A stretch of 64,000 nt of DNA from DASUPK01 sp963843085 (GTDB taxonomy: Bacteria; Actinomycetota; Thermoleophilia; Solirubrobacterales; 70-9), in NCBI GenBank assembly GCA_963843085.1, contig CAWJJG010000007.1, forward strand, positions 1 through 64,000, read 5' to 3'. The notes beneath the pieces are model-generated. The model made no database searches, was not told the DNA's origin, and was given only the letters and a program-made list of their open reading frames with translations. Both the position numbers and the translations under genes were made by a program. Of the stretch, positions 33,413-41,994 are shown in pieces (position 1 is the first letter of the stretch; every line of letters starts with the position of its first letter).

Positions 33413-34627
33413 TCAAGCCGCTTCGACTCCTCCTGAAGCGGTTGGCTGCTCCGATGCGCCGCCACTCGCGCTGTCCCGCGCGCTCGAATCACCGGAGTCC
33501 CCCCGTGCGACCCCCCCGTTCCCCGCCGATTCCCTGACCACGTGCATGTGGTCAGGGCTCCAAGAAAGCCTCACATTCGCCCCGCCCCCGGGGAGCCGCT
33601 GTCGCTCGGACTCGTCGGAGTTCGGCACAAGGACCGTCATGCGCACGTCCTCGGCTAGCTTGACGATCAGCTGGGTGGCAGTGCCGAGATAGAGCGAGCT
33701 CTCGACCAGGCCGTTGACACCCGGATCGTCGCCATCGCCATCACCGATTGCGAGCTTCTCCGGCCTGACGACGGCGTGGCAGCGCTCGCCGACGGAGAAG
33801 CCGTCGACTTCGGCAGCGACCTTGACCCCGCTGTCCAGCTCGACCTGACCAGTGCTTCCGGTCTTGCGGATCACGCCGGGCATCAGGTTGGAGACGCCGA
33901 TGAAGCCGGCGACGAAGGTGGTGGTGGGGCGGTCGTAGACTTCCTCGGGGCCGCCGATCTGCTCGATCTGCCCGCGGTTCATCACCGCGATCCGGTCGGA
34001 CATGGTCAGCGCCTCCTCCTGGTCGTGCGTGACGTAGACGAAGGTGATCCCGACCTCCCGCTGGATCTTCTTGAGCTCGACCTGCAGGCCCTTGCGCAGC
34101 TTCAGGTCGAGCGCCCCGAGTGGCTCGTCGAGCAGCAGGACGCGCGGCAGGTTGACCAGGGCCCGCGCGAGCGCGACGCGCTGCTGCATGCCGCCGGAGA
34201 GCTGTGCAGGGCGCCGGTTCGCCTCCGCGGCGAGGCCGACACGATCGAGCTCCTCCCGGACGCGCCGCTCGATCTCGTCCTTCTCAGCGCCCTTGCGCTT
34301 GAGGCCGAAGGCGACGTTTTCCCCGACGCTCAGGTGGGGGAAGAGGGCGTAGCTCTGGAACACGGTGTTCGTCGGCCGCTTGTGCGGAGGGATGCCCAGC
34401 ATCTCGGCGTCGTCGATCGTCAGACGGCCCCCGGTGACCTCCTCGAAGCCGGCGATCATCCGAAGTGTCGTCGTCTTGCCGCAGCCGCTTGGGCCGAGCA
34501 TCGTGAAGAACTCACCCTCCGCGATGTCCAGGTCGATTGCGTCGACGGCGGTGAAGTCACCGAAGCGCTTCGTGACCGAGCTGAGGACGACGCACGGGGC
34601 GCCCTGCTTGGCCGTCTGCGCGTTCAC
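33413..34627 (-). CDS. potA: Polyamine-type ABC transporter ATPase (PotA-like), system 1
   Basis: This 404-residue ATPase has Walker A GPSGCGKTT, the ABC signature LSGGMQQRV, Walker B LLLDEPLGALD and the switch His in YVTHDQEEAL. A C-terminal TOBE-type regulatory domain follows, then a Ser/Gly/Asp-rich tail of about 40 residues not needed for the fold. It starts by a 4-base overlap (ATGA) with the universal stress protein gene, tying the importer to that gene and the permease upstream. Its role is to energise the PotBC channel. Confidence 0.9.
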   Translation of the reverse strand: MNAQTAKQGAPCVVLSSVTKRFGDFTAVDAIDLDIAEGEFFTMLGPSGCGKTTTLRMIAGFEEVTGGRLTIDDAEMLGIPPHKRPTNTVFQSYALFPHLSVGENVAFGLKRKGAEKDEIERRVREELDRVGLAAEANRRPAQLSGGMQQRVALARALVNLPRVLLLDEPLGALDLKLRKGLQVELKKIQREVGITFVYVTHDQEEALTMSDRIAVMNRGQIEQIGGPEEVYDRPTTTFVAGFIGVSNLMPGVIRKTGSTGQVELDSGVKVAAEVDGFSVGERCHAVVRPEKLAIGDGDGDDPGVNGLVESSLYLGTATQLIVKLAEDVRMTVLVPNSDESERQRLPGGGANVRLSWSPDHMHVVRESAGNGGVARGDSGDSSARDSASGGASEQPTASGGVEAA

Positions 34628-35037
34628 GGGCGCACCACCAGCACCGGAACGTCGGAGAGCTGCACCAGCTTGTATGGGGTGGAGCCGATGATCGCTCCCT
34701 TGAGAGGGCTCTCCCCGTGGCTGCCGACGACGATCATCCTCGCGCCGTGATTTTCACCGGCTGTGACCAGAGCGTCGTGTGGATGCTCATTGATCAACTC
34801 CACAGAGCATTTCACGCCTGCCGCGTTGGTGCTGTCTACCCCCTCCTGCGTCACCTTCCGAGCGAACTCCTCGACCGCCTTGCGCTGCTCGGGCACCTCG
34901 CCTCCTCCATAGCCGCCCGGGGCCGAGCCGAAGACCAGCACGATGCTGTCGCCGAGTGCCTTGGCGAAGTCGGTGGCGTGACTCAACGCCGCCTTGGAGG
35001 CATCCGATCCGTCGTATCCGACCACGATCTCGCCCAT
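34624..35037 (-). CDS. Universal stress protein (UspA family)
   Basis: The single-domain, 137-residue protein has the UspA fold: IVVGYDGSDASKAAL at the N-terminus and the ATP-binding pattern VVGSHGESPLKGAIIGS (G-2x-G-9x-G-S/T) near residues 103-119, then VPVLVVRP at the end. ATP-binding Usp proteins often modulate transporters or stress survival. It lies between an APC permease (10-base gap) and potA (4-base overlap), so all three are probably made together. It fits the stress theme of the operon, which ends in rsbVW. Confidence 0.88.
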   Translation of the reverse strand: MGEIVVGYDGSDASKAALSHATDFAKALGDSIVLVFGSAPGGYGGGEVPEQRKAVEEFARKVTQEGVDSTNAAGVKCSVELINEHPHDALVTAGENHGARMIVVGSHGESPLKGAIIGSTPYKLVQLSDVPVLVVRP

Positions 35038-35047
35038 CTTCTCCTCC

Positions 35048-36580
35048 TCAATCCGCCATCACGGAGGCTTCGCCCTGGACCTTGCCCTCGAGGATTCCGG
35101 GCTGGGCCGTCTCGGCCTTGCGGTTGAAGAACTGCGGATAGGCGAAGTTGGCGAACACCATCACGAGCACTCCCACCAGCAGCATGCCGACGCCGATCGC
35201 GACCGGGACGCCGAACCCGAGGAACTTCCCGGCGTAGGTGTTCTCCACCTTGTTGTAGTCGATCAGTGCCTTGATGAAGATGCCGGTCAGCATCAGGCCG
35301 CCCAGGAAGGGAACGACCCCGGCCATGAAGAAGTTGCGGGCGCTCTTGGTCAGCTCCCGGCGGTAGAAGAACGCGCAGGCGAAGCCGGTGATGCCGTAAT
35401 AGAAGGCGATCTGGAAGCCGAGCGCGCTGATCGAGTCGCCGAGCACGTTCTGGCTCACGTTGATGATGATCAGCGTCCAGACGAGCGAGATGCCGCCCAT
35501 CGCCAGGGTCGAGACGTCGGGGGTCAGGTGCCTCGGGTGGATCCGGCCGAACGATTTCGGAATCGCGCCGAACCGCGCCATGGAGAGAGTCGTCCTCGCC
35601 GTGGGCAGGATCGTGGTCTGGGTCGAGGCCGAAGCGGAGGTCAGCACCGCGATGATCAGGAGCTTGTCCCACGGCGTGCCGAAGACGTCGCCTCCCAGCG
35701 CACTCAGGACGTCATCGCCGTGGTGCTTCAGGAAGATCGTCCCGGCGAAGGCTTGGGCTGACGCGGACACCGCCACGTAGATGAGAACGAGGAGAAGCGT
35801 GCTCATCACCGCCGCCTTGCCCGGTCCGGAGGCGCTGTCCTGGGACTCCTCGTTACAGCAGACGCCGCTGTCCCACCCCCAGTAGATGAAGACGCCGAGC
35901 AGCACGCCGTCGATCAGGGCGCTCCAACCTCCCGGCAGGCCGAAGGGCGAGAACCAGAAGAGCTCGATCGGGGTGCCCTGGTGACCGATGTAGACGTGCC
36001 CGAGCGCGACCGCGCAGAAGACGCCGAGGATGATCACCTCGGCCGTCAGCAGCACGTACTGGGTGCGCGCCGAGAGCTCGATGCCCGTGTAACAGATCCA
36101 GGTCATGAGGGCGATCCAGACAGTGGCGGCGATGCTGACGTCGAGCAGGTTGTTGGCCGCGGCGTCGAGGCCGAAGAGGAGGAAGGTGTACTTACCGGCG
36201 ATGTAGGCGAGCGCCGCCATCACGACGACGTCGGAGACCACGATCGCCCAACCGGTGAGCCAGCCGAGGCGCGGGCCCATCGCCCTCGTCACCCAGGTGA
36301 AGCTGGTGCCGCAGTCGGGATCGGCCCGGTTGAGCCAGTAGTAGCCGGCCGCGATCAGGAGCATCGGGACGAAGGAGACGATCATGATCGCCGGCGCATG
36401 GGCTCCCATTCCGCCGACAGCCACCACGAAGCCGAGAGTGGCGGCGAGACTGTACGCGGGGGCAACCGAGGCGGTGGAGATGACCAGGTTCGAGAGGTAG
36501 CCAAGCGCCCCGGTCTTCAGTCCCTTCTCGCCGGCCGCGGAACCCTGAGGGTCGTTGGCTGCAATCGTCGCGCTCTCCAA
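35048..36580 (-). CDS. APC-family amino acid/polyamine permease
   Basis: This 510-residue protein has about 12-14 membrane segments and the APC signatures ISTASVAPAYSL (helix 1 break) and GTSFTWVTRAMGP. A large conserved loop contains YWGWDSGVCCNEESQDSASG. The TTG at 36580 follows GGAGGAGACAGG. It is a secondary importer for amino acids or amines, complementing the ABC importer downstream in the same run of genes. It is divergent from the aminotransferase operon, and a 21-base palindrome lies between them. Confidence 0.88.
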   Translation of the reverse strand: MESATIAANDPQGSAAGEKGLKTGALGYLSNLVISTASVAPAYSLAATLGFVVAVGGMGAHAPAIMIVSFVPMLLIAAGYYWLNRADPDCGTSFTWVTRAMGPRLGWLTGWAIVVSDVVVMAALAYIAGKYTFLLFGLDAAANNLLDVSIAATVWIALMTWICYTGIELSARTQYVLLTAEVIILGVFCAVALGHVYIGHQGTPIELFWFSPFGLPGGWSALIDGVLLGVFIYWGWDSGVCCNEESQDSASGPGKAAVMSTLLLVLIYVAVSASAQAFAGTIFLKHHGDDVLSALGGDVFGTPWDKLLIIAVLTSASASTQTTILPTARTTLSMARFGAIPKSFGRIHPRHLTPDVSTLAMGGISLVWTLIIINVSQNVLGDSISALGFQIAFYYGITGFACAFFYRRELTKSARNFFMAGVVPFLGGLMLTGIFIKALIDYNKVENTYAGKFLGFGVPVAIGVGMLLVGVLVMVFANFAYPQFFNRKAETAQPGILEGKVQGEASVMAD

Positions 36581-36685
36581 CCTGTCTCCTCCTGCGTAGC
36601 CCGGTTGTTGGCCACTGCGGACGCCTGACCCTAGGAAGCGCGACGTTTCGTCGCAAGGGGCGAAAGCCCTAAAAGCGGAGACCTG

Positions 36686-36706
36686 CCTTGTACAACGTGT
36701 ACAAGG
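36686..36706. promoter_or_regulatory. Palindromic operator between the permease and aminotransferase operons
   Basis: CCTTGTACA at 36686-36694 and TGTACAAGG at 36698-36706 are perfect inverted repeats separated by ACG. The site lies in the 217-base gap between two divergent amine-related operons, about 106 bases from the permease start and 92 from the aminotransferase start. A further TTTGTACG at about 36760 shares the TTGTAC core. The PucR-type regulator encoded in the right-hand operon is the obvious candidate to bind it. Confidence 0.65.
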
Positions 36707-36797
36707 AGTTCTCGGCTGATTTCACACAATTCCGCTTGTAGCCCCTAGCGGCGGGGGGTAGCTTTGTACGTCGAGGCTAGAGACGAGAGGAGTAGGG

Positions 36798-38189
36798 ATG
36801 GCCGCCAGCAGCGCCACGCAGACCGCCAAGACCGAGGCAAATGCGCTCCAGGAGCAGGCACAACGCCACCTCTGGATGCATTTCACGCGGATGGGGTCGT
36901 TCGGGCCGGAGCACGAGGTCCCGATCATCGTGCGCGGTGAGGGCTGCTACGTCTGGGACGACCACGGAAACCGCTATCTCGACGGCCTGTCCGCTCTCTT
37001 CTGCGTCAATTCGGGTCACGGCCGCGCGGAGTTGGGCGATGCGATGGCCGCGCAGGTCCGCGAGCTCGACTTCATCACCGTGTGGAGCTACGCCCACCCG
37101 CGCGCGATCGAGCTGGCCACCCGGATCTCGGCGCTCACCCCTGGGGACCTGAACCGGGTCTTCTTCACCAACAGCGGTTCCGAGTCGGTCGAGTCGGCGA
37201 TCAAGCTGGCGCGGAGCTATCACCGGTCCAGGGGGAACGCCCTGAAGACGAAGCTGGTCGCGCGAGAGATCGCGTACCACGGCACGACCCTCGGAGCCCT
37301 GAGCGCCACCGGCATCCCCGCGCTCCGCGCCCAGTTCGAGCCGCTCGCGCCGGGCGGGGTCCACGTGCCGAACACACTCAGCTACCGCTGGCCCGAGGAC
37401 CGGGACCCGCTCTGGGCGGCGGACCAGATCGAGGAGCGCATCCTGTTCGAGGGGCCGGAGACCGTCTCGGCCGTGATCCTCGAGCCGCTCCAGAACGCCG
37501 GCGGCTGCATCCCGCCGCAGGAGGGCTACTTCCAGCGCGTCAGGGAGATCTGTGACCGCTACGACGTCCTGTTGATCTCCGACGAGGTGATCTGCGCGTG
37601 GGGCCGGCTGGGCCACTACTTCGGCTGCCAGCGCTACGGCTACCAGCCGGACATCATTACCGTCGCGAAGGCGCTCACCTCCGCCTACGTCCCGATGGGT
37701 GGGATGATCGTCTCGGATCGCGTCTTCGAGCCCTTCGAGGAGGGCACCTCGATGTTCGCGCACGGCTCGACCTTCGCCGGCCATCCGGTCGCGGCTGCGG
37801 CCGCGCTGGCGAACCTGGACGTCTTCGAGCGCGAGGACCTCTGCGGGCACGTCCTCGAGAAGGAGCCGGAGTTCCGGGCGGCGCTCGAGTCGCTCTACGA
37901 CATCCCGATCGTCGGCGACGTGCGCGGGGACGGCTACTTCTTCGCGATTGAGCTGGTCAAGGACAAGGAGACCAAGGAACACATGGAGGACGAGGAGTCC
38001 GAGAAGCTGCTCCGCGGCTTCCTCTCCGGCGAGCTCTACCGCCGGGGCCTGATCTGCCGCGCCGACGACCGCGGCGACCCCGTCATCCAGCTCTCGCCCC
38101 CGCTGATCGCCGATACGGAGCAGTTCGAGGAGATCGTGGACGTGCTGCGCCCCGTCCTCGAAGAAGCAGCACGCCGCATAGGACACTGA
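36798..38189 (+). CDS. Class III omega-aminotransferase (PLP)
   Basis: The 463-residue enzyme has the class III pattern: YLDGLSALFCVNSGHG, the FFTNSGSESVESAIK phosphate-binding loop, VILEPLQNAGGCIPP, the PLP aspartate in LISDEVICAWGRLG and the Schiff-base lysine in TVAKALTSAYVPMG. These enzymes move amino groups from omega-amines such as putrescine, beta-alanine or 4-aminobutyrate to pyruvate. The ATG follows GAGGAG by 6 bases. It is first in a five-gene operon with an alanine and an aldehyde dehydrogenase, so pyruvate-linked amine breakdown is likely. A one-base overlap joins it to the PucR gene. Confidence 0.9.
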   Translation: MAASSATQTAKTEANALQEQAQRHLWMHFTRMGSFGPEHEVPIIVRGEGCYVWDDHGNRYLDGLSALFCVNSGHGRAELGDAMAAQVRELDFITVWSYAHPRAIELATRISALTPGDLNRVFFTNSGSESVESAIKLARSYHRSRGNALKTKLVAREIAYHGTTLGALSATGIPALRAQFEPLAPGGVHVPNTLSYRWPEDRDPLWAADQIEERILFEGPETVSAVILEPLQNAGGCIPPQEGYFQRVREICDRYDVLLISDEVICAWGRLGHYFGCQRYGYQPDIITVAKALTSAYVPMGGMIVSDRVFEPFEEGTSMFAHGSTFAGHPVAAAAALANLDVFEREDLCGHVLEKEPEFRAALESLYDIPIVGDVRGDGYFFAIELVKDKETKEHMEDEESEKLLRGFLSGELYRRGLICRADDRGDPVIQLSPPLIADTEQFEEIVDVLRPVLEEAARRIGH

Positions 38190-39739
38190 TGCTCACCGTC
38201 GAGAGTCTCACCTCCGAGCTCGGCCTCAAGGTCGCCGCTGGAGGCGACGACGTCGCCGAGCGGGAGATCCGCTGGGTCCACATCACGGAGCTGCTCGATC
38301 CGACCCCGTGGCTCTCCGGCGGCGAGCTCCTGCTGACGACCGGCATCCGGCTCGAGAACGCCGAGAAGCAGCGCCAGTTCATCCGGCTGCTGGTCGAAGC
38401 GGGAGTCGCGGGCCTCGGCTTCGGCACCGGGTTCGACCACGCGAAGATCCCGAAGGCTGCGCTCGCCGAGGCGGCTTCGGCCGGGTTCCCGATCTTCGAG
38501 GTCCCCTACGAGACCCCATTCATCGCGATCACCGAGGCGGCGTTCAGCCGGCTCGTCAACGAGCAGTACGACGTGCTCTCCCGGGGGATCGCGGTCAACG
38601 AGCGGCTCGAGCGACTCGTGCTTCAGGGCGGCGGACTCGATGAGGTGGCGAAGGAGATCGCCGCCGCGATCGGCGGGAGCTCGGTCGTCCTCGACGCGCG
38701 TGGAGAGGTCCTCGCGAGCGGCGGCCGCAGCCTGCCGGATTACCTGCTCGAGGCGGTTCGCGCCGAGGTGGTCCCACGCGGCACCGCCGCGGCGCCCTTC
38801 GTGCCCAACCAGCCCGATCTCCGCGGACGCGCCCTCGCGCATCCGGTCTCGCCGCGCCCAGGCGCCGCCGAGGCCTGGCTCGTGGTGGTGCGGCGCTCCG
38901 GCGAGCTGGGTGACTTCGAGCGTCTCTGCGTCCAGCAGGCCGCGATCGTCGTGGCCCTCGAGCTGATGCGCGAGCGGGTCGCCCAGGAGACCGAGCGCCG
39001 TCTCTCCGGCGAGGTCCTGGCGGCGACCCTCTCGGGCCGGTTGGCGCCGGACGACATCCGCGACCGGCTCGCCCCGTTCGGCATCGGCGAGCGGGCGGTG
39101 GTCCTCGCCTTCGAGCTCGGCGATGCGGCGGCGGCGGAAGCGACTCTCGGCGACTACCTCGCGAGCCAGAACCGCGCGGCGGTCGTGGCGCCGCATCCGG
39201 CCGGCCGCCGCGAGCTCCTCTGCGCGATCGTCGATGGCGCCAAGGGCGATCCGTTCGAGCTCGCGAGCGCCGGGCGCCAGGCCCTCGAGAAGGTGCACGG
39301 CCCGACCCGGGCGGCGACCAGCCGCTCGCTGCCGACCGAGCGGGTGCGTCACTCCTTCCACGAGGCCCGTTGCGCCCTGGAGGCGACCGCGTTCGCGAAC
39401 GGAGCCGCGCCTGACGTCGCCTCACACCGGGACCTCGGCGCCTACACCCTGCTGCTCTCGGTCCAGGACGGCGAGGCCCTCAGGCTCTATACCGAGTCCG
39501 TCCTCGGGCCGATTGAGGACTCCGATGAGCGCTACGCCGGTGAACTGCTTCGCTCGCTGGAGGCCTACATCGACCGCAACGGGCACTGGGAGCGTGCGGC
39601 CGGCGACTGCTACTGCCACCGCCACACGCTCCGCTACCGCATCAAGCGCATTGAGGAGCTCACAGGCCGCGACCTGAGCCGGGCGAACGACCGGGTCGAG
39701 CTCTGGCTGGCCCTCAGAGCGCGGGAGCTCATCTCGTGA
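38189..39739 (+). CDS. PucR-family transcriptional regulator
   Basis: This 516-residue regulator has an N-terminal PucR ligand domain (LTVESLTSELGL through VHITELLDPTPWLSGGELLL), a central GGDEF-like region and a C-terminal HTH_30 domain: CYCHRHTLRYRIKRIEELTG, then DRVELWLALRAREL. Family members sense purine or amine catabolites and activate the genes beside them. It is unusually placed inside the operon, overlapping the genes on both sides (1 and 4 bases). It probably acts at the palindrome upstream of the aminotransferase. Confidence 0.9.
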   Translation: MLTVESLTSELGLKVAAGGDDVAEREIRWVHITELLDPTPWLSGGELLLTTGIRLENAEKQRQFIRLLVEAGVAGLGFGTGFDHAKIPKAALAEAASAGFPIFEVPYETPFIAITEAAFSRLVNEQYDVLSRGIAVNERLERLVLQGGGLDEVAKEIAAAIGGSSVVLDARGEVLASGGRSLPDYLLEAVRAEVVPRGTAAAPFVPNQPDLRGRALAHPVSPRPGAAEAWLVVVRRSGELGDFERLCVQQAAIVVALELMRERVAQETERRLSGEVLAATLSGRLAPDDIRDRLAPFGIGERAVVLAFELGDAAAAEATLGDYLASQNRAAVVAPHPAGRRELLCAIVDGAKGDPFELASAGRQALEKVHGPTRAATSRSLPTERVRHSFHEARCALEATAFANGAAPDVASHRDLGAYTLLLSVQDGEALRLYTESVLGPIEDSDERYAGELLRSLEAYIDRNGHWERAAGDCYCHRHTLRYRIKRIEELTGRDLSRANDRVELWLALRARELIS

Positions 39740-40851
39740 GGGTTGCGGTATTGGGAGCTGGCGGGACGATCGCGCCCGCGATCGTGCGAGATCTCGCGGA
39801 GTCTGAGGAGCTCACCGCCATGCGCCTCCTCGACATCGACCTGCGCAAGGCGGAGGCGGTGGCGATGGAGCACGGCGGGGGCAAGGCGGAGGCTCGCCAG
39901 GCGGATGCCACCTCCGATCTCGCCGAGCAGCTTGAGGGCATGGAGGTGCTGGTCAACTCGGCGGCCTACCGGGTCAACCTCGCGGCGATGCGGGCCTGCC
40001 TCGACGCCGGCTGCCATTACATCGATCTTGGCGGCCTCTACCACGTCGCGAAAGAGCAGCTCGCTCTCTCCGGGGAGTTCGAGCAGCGGGGCAGGCTGGC
40101 GCTCCTGGGCATGGGTTCCGCGCCCGGCAAGACGAATCTGCTCGCCGCGCGGGCCGTGAAGGAGCTGCCGGGCAATCCGATCTCGATCTCCGTGCTGGCC
40201 GGCGGCCGAGACCTGAAGCCCACCGGCGAGCTCAGTTTCCCCTACGCCCTGAGGACGCTGCTCGACGAGATCACGATGCCGCCGATGGCGATCATCAACG
40301 GCCGGCCGCAGGAGATGAAGCCGTTGCAGGACGGCCCGCGCGCGGACTTCGGCGAACCGATCGGCGAGGCCGAGACGATCTTCACCCTTCATTCCGAGGT
40401 TCTCACGTTCGGCGACAGCTTCGGCGCGCCGAACGTCACGTTTGCGCTCTCGTTGCCACCAGCGGTGCTCGAGAGCCTGAAGGAGCTGGCGGGGGCGAGC
40501 GAGGAGCGGATAGCCGAAGTCGCCCGCTCTGCATCGCCCCCGTCGGCGAACACCACATCGATCCACATCGTCGAGGTCACCGGGTCGGACACGGTGGTTC
40601 GTGCGCGCAGCCTGACGCCGCCGAACGAGGAGTGGGGGCTCGGCGGCGGGATCGTCTCCACAGCCACGCCGGCCGCCGCCGCCGTGCGGCTGCTCGCGCG
40701 GGGCGCAATCACGAAGCGCGGCGCCCTGCCGCCGGAGGCCTGCATCGACCCCGACGAGATGTTCGCAGAGCTCGAGACCCGGGGTGTGCGCTTCGACTTC
40801 TCCAGCTCGCCCCTCGATAAGGCCGCCACGCTCTCGACGAGAACCGCATGA
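39736..40851 (+). CDS. Saccharopine dehydrogenase-family protein
   Basis: This 371-residue oxidoreductase starts with a Rossmann strand, VAVLGAGGTIAPAIVRDL, followed by LLDIDLRKAEAVAMEHGG and the family's CHYIDLGGLYHV and LLGMGSAPGKTNLLA motifs. It probably works on an amino acid-imine pair with NAD(P), like saccharopine reductase or carboxynorspermidine synthase-type enzymes. The GTG start overlaps the PucR stop by 4 bases. Its neighbours favour a role in polyamine or lysine-derived amine metabolism. The substrate is unknown. Confidence 0.8.
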   Translation: MRVAVLGAGGTIAPAIVRDLAESEELTAMRLLDIDLRKAEAVAMEHGGGKAEARQADATSDLAEQLEGMEVLVNSAAYRVNLAAMRACLDAGCHYIDLGGLYHVAKEQLALSGEFEQRGRLALLGMGSAPGKTNLLAARAVKELPGNPISISVLAGGRDLKPTGELSFPYALRTLLDEITMPPMAIINGRPQEMKPLQDGPRADFGEPIGEAETIFTLHSEVLTFGDSFGAPNVTFALSLPPAVLESLKELAGASEERIAEVARSASPPSANTTSIHIVEVTGSDTVVRARSLTPPNEEWGLGGGIVSTATPAAAAVRLLARGAITKRGALPPEACIDPDEMFAELETRGVRFDFSSSPLDKAATLSTRTA

Positions 40852-41981
40852 AGAAGGTCGGAATCCCGACGGAGATCAAGGACGACGAGTACCGAGTCGC
40901 GCTGACGCCCGTCGGCGCCCGCGAGCTCCGCGAGCACGGCCACGAGGTCCTGCTGCAGGCTGGTGCCGGGGAGGGCAGCGCGATCACCGACGAGGCGTAC
41001 GAATCGCAGGGCGTCACGATCCTCCCCGACGCCGCCGCGGTCTTCGAGCAGTCGGAGATGATCCTCGGCGTCAAGGAACCCCAGCCTGAGGAGGTGGAAC
41101 TGCTCCGCCCGGAGCACACCCTCTTCACCTACCTGCACCTGGCGCCCGACCCGGAGCTGACCAAGGGGCTCCAGGAGAGCGGTGCCACCTGCGTTGCCTA
41201 TGAGACCGTCGAGGACTCCCAGGGCCGGCTTCCCCTGCTCGCGCCGATGAGCGAGGTGGCGGGCAAGATCGCGACCCAGGCCGGCGCGTTCTTCCTCGAG
41301 AAGCCACTCGGTGGCCGGGGGATCCTGCTCGGCGGGGTGCCCGGCGTCGCACCGGCGAACGTGATGATCATCGGCGGCGGGGCGGTCGGGATGCACGCCG
41401 CCTTCATCGCGATCGGGATGGAGGCGGATGTCTTCGTCTTCGACGTCTCGATCGACAAGCTCCGCGAGCTGGACGTCGCCTTCGGCGGCCGCGCCTCGAC
41501 CGTCTTCTCCTCGACCCTTGCGATCGAGGAGATGCTGCCCCGTGCGGACCTGGTGATCGGCGCCGTCCTGGTCCACGGGGCGAGGGCGCCCTACGTGGTC
41601 CGCAGGGAGCAGCTCAAGCTGATGAAGAAGAACGCGGTTCTGGTCGACGTTGCAATCGACCAGGGCGGCTGCTTCGAGACGTCACATCCGACCACCCATC
41701 GCGACCCCGTCTTCGAGGTCGAGGGGATCACCCACTACTGCGTCGCGAACATGCCGGGCGCGGTGCCGATCACGTCGACCTACGCCCTGACCAACGCAAC
41801 GCTTCCGTACGTCCTGGCCCTGGCGGACCACGGCGTCGCGGACGCGGCCCGCCGTGATCCCGGTCTGAGACTCGGGATCAACGTCGTCGCCGGTACTGTC
41901 ACTCATCCCGCCGTCGCGGAAGCCGTCGGGGTGGACCACACGCCGGTCGAGGACGTGCTCGGCAGCAAAGAGAAAGTCTGA
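40848..41981 (+). CDS. ald: Alanine dehydrogenase
   Basis: The 377-residue enzyme matches alanine dehydrogenase along its length: VGIPTEIKDDEYRVALTP, EMILGVKEPQPEE (catalytic Lys), FTYLHLAPDPEL (catalytic His), VMIIGGGAVGMHAAF (NAD site) and VDVAIDQGGCFETSHPTTH. It converts alanine to pyruvate and ammonia with NAD. Here it would regenerate the pyruvate consumed by the omega-aminotransferase, releasing the amine nitrogen as ammonia. It overlaps the preceding gene by 4 bases and lies 13 bases before the aldehyde dehydrogenase gene. Confidence 0.93.
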   Translation: MKKVGIPTEIKDDEYRVALTPVGARELREHGHEVLLQAGAGEGSAITDEAYESQGVTILPDAAAVFEQSEMILGVKEPQPEEVELLRPEHTLFTYLHLAPDPELTKGLQESGATCVAYETVEDSQGRLPLLAPMSEVAGKIATQAGAFFLEKPLGGRGILLGGVPGVAPANVMIIGGGAVGMHAAFIAIGMEADVFVFDVSIDKLRELDVAFGGRASTVFSSTLAIEEMLPRADLVIGAVLVHGARAPYVVRREQLKLMKKNAVLVDVAIDQGGCFETSHPTTHRDPVFEVEGITHYCVANMPGAVPITSTYALTNATLPYVLALADHGVADAARRDPGLRLGINVVAGTVTHPAVAEAVGVDHTPVEDVLGSKEKV

Positions 41982-41994
41982 ACAAGGAGGAGAG

